Part shown: positions 60,045 to 64,000 of the stretch, one piece after another
Numbering within the stretch: position 1 is the first letter of the stretch
Layout: every line of letters starts with the position of its first letter
Assembly (NCBI GenBank): GCA_007258455.2
Contig: VDFB02262689.1
Coordinates: forward strand, 1 to 64,000
Length of the DNA stretch: 64,000 nt
From: Sequoia sempervirens
Lineage: Eukaryota > Streptophyta > Pinopsida > Cupressales > Cupressaceae
Reading direction: 5' to 3'
Notes under the pieces: model-generated
Database searches by the model: none
Told to the model about the DNA's origin: nothing
The model's input: only the letters and a program-made list of their open reading frames with translations
Made by a program: the position numbers and the translations under genes

Positions 60045-61251
60045 TATAACATCTAGAAAATGCAGAGAAACAAATCAGAGCAAACATGCAATGCAATCTA
60101 AAATTATAATGCCATCTAAGCTAAGCAACAAAGAACAAAGGAAAGCCAAAACGTAAATAAACTAAACAATCTCACCCAATATGTACATAATTCCATGTAT
60201 CATCTCGATTGCCCTTCTCCATTTTTCCATTGTAGTATAATTTCCCTCAGATTTTTAAAGTTCGTGCAAGTATAGCCTATGATAATGATTTAGCAGAACA
60301 TTGGAGATTCAAGATAGTTGCTCCAAAAAGTCATAAGATTTCGAGAGAGATTGGAATGATGAAGAACAGATCAATTTATAAAAAATTGATCATTCGAATG
60401 ACAGGTCAAGATTGAAAGATCAACGGACGGTTGAGATCGCAAGATTAGACATGCATTTTTATAACTGTTAGTAGTGACATGAGTGATACAAATTAGAAAT
60501 AGAAATAAAGATTAAATAAATGATTTAATCTTCGAGTTTGGTATTCGGAAATAGAAGAATAGTCTTTGCATGACAAAGATAAAGATGGATTAAAGCAACT
60601 CTCTCTTCAAATGCACGCACAAGATTTAATTAATTAAATAGAAATATTTAATTAATATGCATGTACACGCAATTGAGTTAGCACTAGACGATTGAATGAT
60701 TTGACGAAGAGATTACTCGAGAAATCCACTCAGACATTAAATAAAGAGTTAACTGAGCGATTTAAATAGATGGTGAGTTGAGTCAAAGTGAATACTTAGA
60801 TAATTTGCACAATTATCTAAATATAGAGGAATGTGTTAAAATAGGATTTATGAATTAAATAATTCATTTAATTCAAGATTTGATATTGGAAGAATAATTA
60901 AATAAATAAGGTTTATTTAATTAAGTGACGAAGGGATTTAAATGAATAATTAAATAAATTAAGGATTTAATTAATTATAGTTGAAGTATAATAAAGAGTA
61001 AATTAAATAAGAATTTATTTAATCAAAGAAGGATAAGGTTAATTAGTAACATAATTAAATAAAAAGCATTTATTTAATTAATCAGATGGAATAAAGAAAA
61101 GTATGAATTAATTAAATAATTAATTAATAGAAGAAATGAAGACTTTAGTGAATAATTAAATAATTGACATTATTTAATCATGACCATGGAAGAAATACAA
61201 ATTATTAAAAATATTGAAGTCACAGGCTTAAACCAGATTTCAGTGTCTACA
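60045..61251 (-). repeat. Element C 3' LTR, copy 2
   Basis: Starts TATAACATC, sharing with copy 1 the mutated terminal dinucleotide, and ends AGTGTCTACA. Same AT-rich motif field at 60630-61180. Confidence 0.93.
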
Positions 61252-61543
61252 TTTGCCCCTCTTTGATACAATGTCATTTCGGCGTTGTGTCAAAGAAAAT
61301 AGATGAAAATATGCCCCAGTCATGCCCCAGTGTAAACAGGTGAAGGTATGCCCCCTCGGGAAAATTGAAAAATTTGTGAAAAATTTCAGAAAAAATTGGA
61401 AATGATCCCGATTAGTCCATTGTATAGCTAGAAATGCAGTGGAGTTGACGGAATTGAAGTTGGAAATGTTAAGGACGGGTACGGGTTGATTGAAGTTGGA
61501 AGTTGACGTGGCTAGTAGAAAAGAATGCCACCAAAACCCTAGG

Positions 61544-61551
61544 TATAAATA
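61544..61551 (+). promoter_or_regulatory. TATA box of antisense PMD gene, copy 2
   Basis: TATAAATA, 79 bp before the ATG at 61630; conserved with copy 1. Confidence 0.6.
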
Positions 61552-61629
61552 CAAATTGGTGTAAAAACCAATTCATTTTTACCCACCTAGCTTTGAGATT
61601 TGAGATTTTGCTCTGCACCCATAGCGAAG

Positions 61630-64000
61630 ATGTCTCCTGTTCTGAACACCCACCATCGAGCATACAGGATCTAGACTTTCAGTTGGCCAACCGACGCAGA
61701 CCCCCCGGTATGTACCTTAAACTTGACTTGTGAATTTTCAATTTGCGCGAGTTTTTATGTGTTTATTTGCTATTTTGTTATGCGTTATTTTATTGAAAAG
61801 TTGCAAGTGAGTGCGCAATCAACGCATTTGCATGCGGATCAACGCATTTGTAAAATTAGGTAGATGGTTAGCATAGGGTTTGTGTGGTTCAACGCATTTG
61901 ATAAATAACAACACATTTGCATTTAAATTAGCCGCATATGTTTATTTTTCATCGCAGTTGCATTTATTTTGACGCAAATGTTATTTGATTTATGTAGGCA
62001 CATTTTCTATTTTTGCATGCATTTGCATTTAATTTAGATGCATGTAAGAAAGAATGACGCATGTGTGAAATTGAATTACGCATTTTGTTTTCTTCACCGC
62101 ATTTGAAAAAGAATGACGCATTTGAATAGCATTTGATTTAGTCATTTTGCACTAGGATAGATGTTTGATGATGACATGAGGAATGTATAATGCCATTACA
62201 GGTTGTTTTAGACACTGTATACACGCGAGAGTCGAGACCTACGACTTTTCACTTCTGAGATAGCTTGCGGAGTGCAGAGAGATGATTCTTATGGCACCTA
62301 GGTCTTCTACATGTGACAGACATGCCCCAGATTCGGGTGAACCAGGGTTTATTGACAGCATTGTGCGAGCGGTGGCACTTGGAGACTTCGTCGTTTCACC
62401 TGCCTACTAGAGAGGTGACAATGACCTTAGAGGACTTCTACAGGATTTTGAGACTTCCCATCAGAGGCATGAGGGTGAGGTACGTTACCCAAAGGGGTAT
62501 TGTTGAGATGTGCAGATACTACCCTCATGCCGATGTCAAACAGTTAGGGTTTGATCATTATGATATTAGATGGTGTGTATTGGCATAGAGGTATAGGCAG
62601 TTGGACTGTCTAGTGTGTACATTGATAGGTGGTATAGTGCTTCTTGACCGTCAAGGTCATGGTTTTCCTGTGGGTTGGGGGGAGATGCTAGTAGGTATGT
62701 TAGAGCGATGGGAGGTATATGCTTGGGGTCCCTGTCTCCTTGGCATGTTATATTTTCACTTGCATGATATAGCCTATCGAGAGGCTCAATCCATGAGTTG
62801 TGGTACCACGCTCCTGATGGTGTGGGCATGGGAACACCTTGCCATTTTTTGACCACCGGTTACAGTCGATGTAAAACATGGAACTCCTTATGCCTTATGC
62901 TATGCTGGGGTGAACACTCAGCACCACATGGGAGATACCAGGTATTTCAAGCATGCCATTGATACTATGGTTCAGTTTACATGGAGACCATACCTGGGAT
63001 GTGCAGATTGGTCAGACAAGGATGAGCATTTTCCTTTTTGCCGCTAGACTCAGTACCTGATTGGGTGGACTGTTTCACATGTCCACATTATTGAGCAACA
63101 TTTTCTAGATCATGTATTGCGGCAATTCGGAGAGGTATAGGATGTGCTGAGAGGATGAGCCGAGTTCGCAAGGTCCTCGTGAGAGATCCCGTTGTGGGGT
63201 CTAGAGATTCTAGTAGCCACTACAGAGGCCAATATTGATGGATTGCAGGCAGTTTCGTGGGGATGGAGAGATGGTGCAGCAGACCCAGGTACCACAGAAG
63301 CTTACGATCAGTGGTGGGTTATGCATAGGTCGATTCCCCTTACAGGTCGATTCCCCTTATGGTAGGAGAGGGAGGTGTGGACGGAGGGGATGAGGGCCAC
63401 CATTATCACCAATTCATGAGGAGGGACGGGGAAAGGAGGATGTGCCCATGCCAGATATTGGCAGAGGTGGGGAGGAGGTGCATGTTGAGATTGGTGGAGA
63501 GGAGGAGCATCCCGCAGAGGAGGGTGTTCCAAAGGTTCATGCAGAGGAGGAGGCAGACAGAGAGGAGGCAAAGATTGATGCCCTTGGCTTACTTGGTGCC
63601 TATCAGGATGATGATGAGGATGATGATCATGAGCAGGAGATTCAAGAAAAGATTTTGGAGGATTTGGATGATGAGGATGATGGTGTACCGAGGGTGAGAC
63701 AGGTTGACATAGAGGTAGTTGATTCCAACACTACTACACTTCGGGCCCAGATTGCATCCTTGGAGGAGCAGATGAGGGTCATGATGTCTGAGAGGGATTT
63801 GGTACAGATGGAGAGGGACATAGCCGTCATGGATAGAGATCAGGCCATAGCTCAAAGACAGGAGACTGAGAAGAGATTCACAGAGATTAGAGCCTTATGT
63901 ACTAGGTTGGCAGTTGCATTTTCTAGAGAGTTAATCAGAGTTGGGGAGAGGGTCACTTATTACAGAGATTTATATGAGGCAGCAGTTCCTCTAGAGAGAC
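61630..64000 (+). pseudogene. Antisense PMD gene, copy 2 (partial)
   Basis: Exon 1 is 61630-61707, followed by an intact donor GTATGT (61708-61713), where copy 1 has ATATGT. The acceptor TTACAG ends at 62201 and exon 2 starts at 62202. Exon 1 has a TAG (CAG in copy 1). Exon 2 keeps LLTALCERWHLETSSFHLP and VYAWGPCLLGMLY. A 119-bp net deletion near 63350 removes the Gly-rich region and shifts the frame ahead of the acidic and coiled-coil parts. Stops at about 62256, 62586 and 62850 are shared with copy 1. The window ends before the C-terminus. Confidence 0.82.

Larger units (their letters stand above)
47709..64000 (+). repeat. Copy 2 of the duplicated segment
   Basis: Counterpart of 1-16410. 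Notable differences: a one-base difference in each of two reverse transcriptase spots, a 3-bp insertion at about 54787, a 3-bp loss at about 55539, and the 119-bp net deletion near 63350. Confidence 0.95.
60045..64000 (-). mobile_element. Element C, copy 2, 3' end only (runs off the window)
   Basis: Counterpart of 12336-16410: 3' LTR, polypurine tract and antisense gene. Pol, gag and the other LTR would lie beyond 64000. Confidence 0.93.

Overview
The window is plant nuclear DNA made almost entirely of nested, decayed LTR retrotransposons. I see no host gene, rRNA, standalone tRNA gene, bacterial-type operon or CRISPR array. The element families (Ty3/gypsy with an iMet primer site, Ty1/copia, a Tat/Ogre-type gypsy with two RNase H domains, plant mobile domain, DUF4283-like domain) point to a land plant. 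The very large elements, layered nesting and many decayed reading frames suggest a large genome, possibly a gymnosperm; that last step is inference.

Layout. 1-2796 is the 3' half of pol of a Ty3/gypsy element (family G), followed by its LTR (2797-4377), primer site and gag. That gag is interrupted by a minus-strand Ty1/copia element (5149-12063). Only 272 bp further on it is interrupted again by an 18.2-kb minus-strand Tat/Ogre-like element (family C, 12336-30490). G gag and protease resume at 30491-31407 and stop at a 100-N gap (31408-31507). After the gap comes a second family, B. A 3' fragment (31762-33723) shares an LTR (33724-34485) with a full-length copy (33724-44206). B has a gag-like ORF fused in frame to a DUF4283-like region and a separate ORF of about 1,310 codons, but no recognisable reverse transcriptase, RNase H or integrase. 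A full G element with two LTRs follows (44214-52085), and its 3' LTR is also followed by another G internal region. From 47709 to the end the window repeats 1-16410 at about 47.7 kb offset, nested insertions included, with only scattered differences.

Order of events read from nesting: G inserted first, then copia and C inside G gag (both leave 5-bp target duplications with one mismatch), and last the 47.7-kb duplication. Element C is the most distinctive. Between integrase and 3' LTR it carries an antisense gene with its own TATA box, a first exon, an intron with GTATGT...TTACAG-type ends and a long second exon encoding a plant mobile domain (PMD) protein. In copy 1 the splice donor is mutated. 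In copy 2 the donor is intact but a 119-bp net deletion breaks the frame.

All reading frames carry stops, and many of those stops fit C-to-T or G-to-A decay. Every protein feature is therefore called a pseudogene; none looks able to make a complete product. Assembly caution: the copy pair and the gap could partly reflect scaffolding of haplotypes rather than a true tandem duplication.
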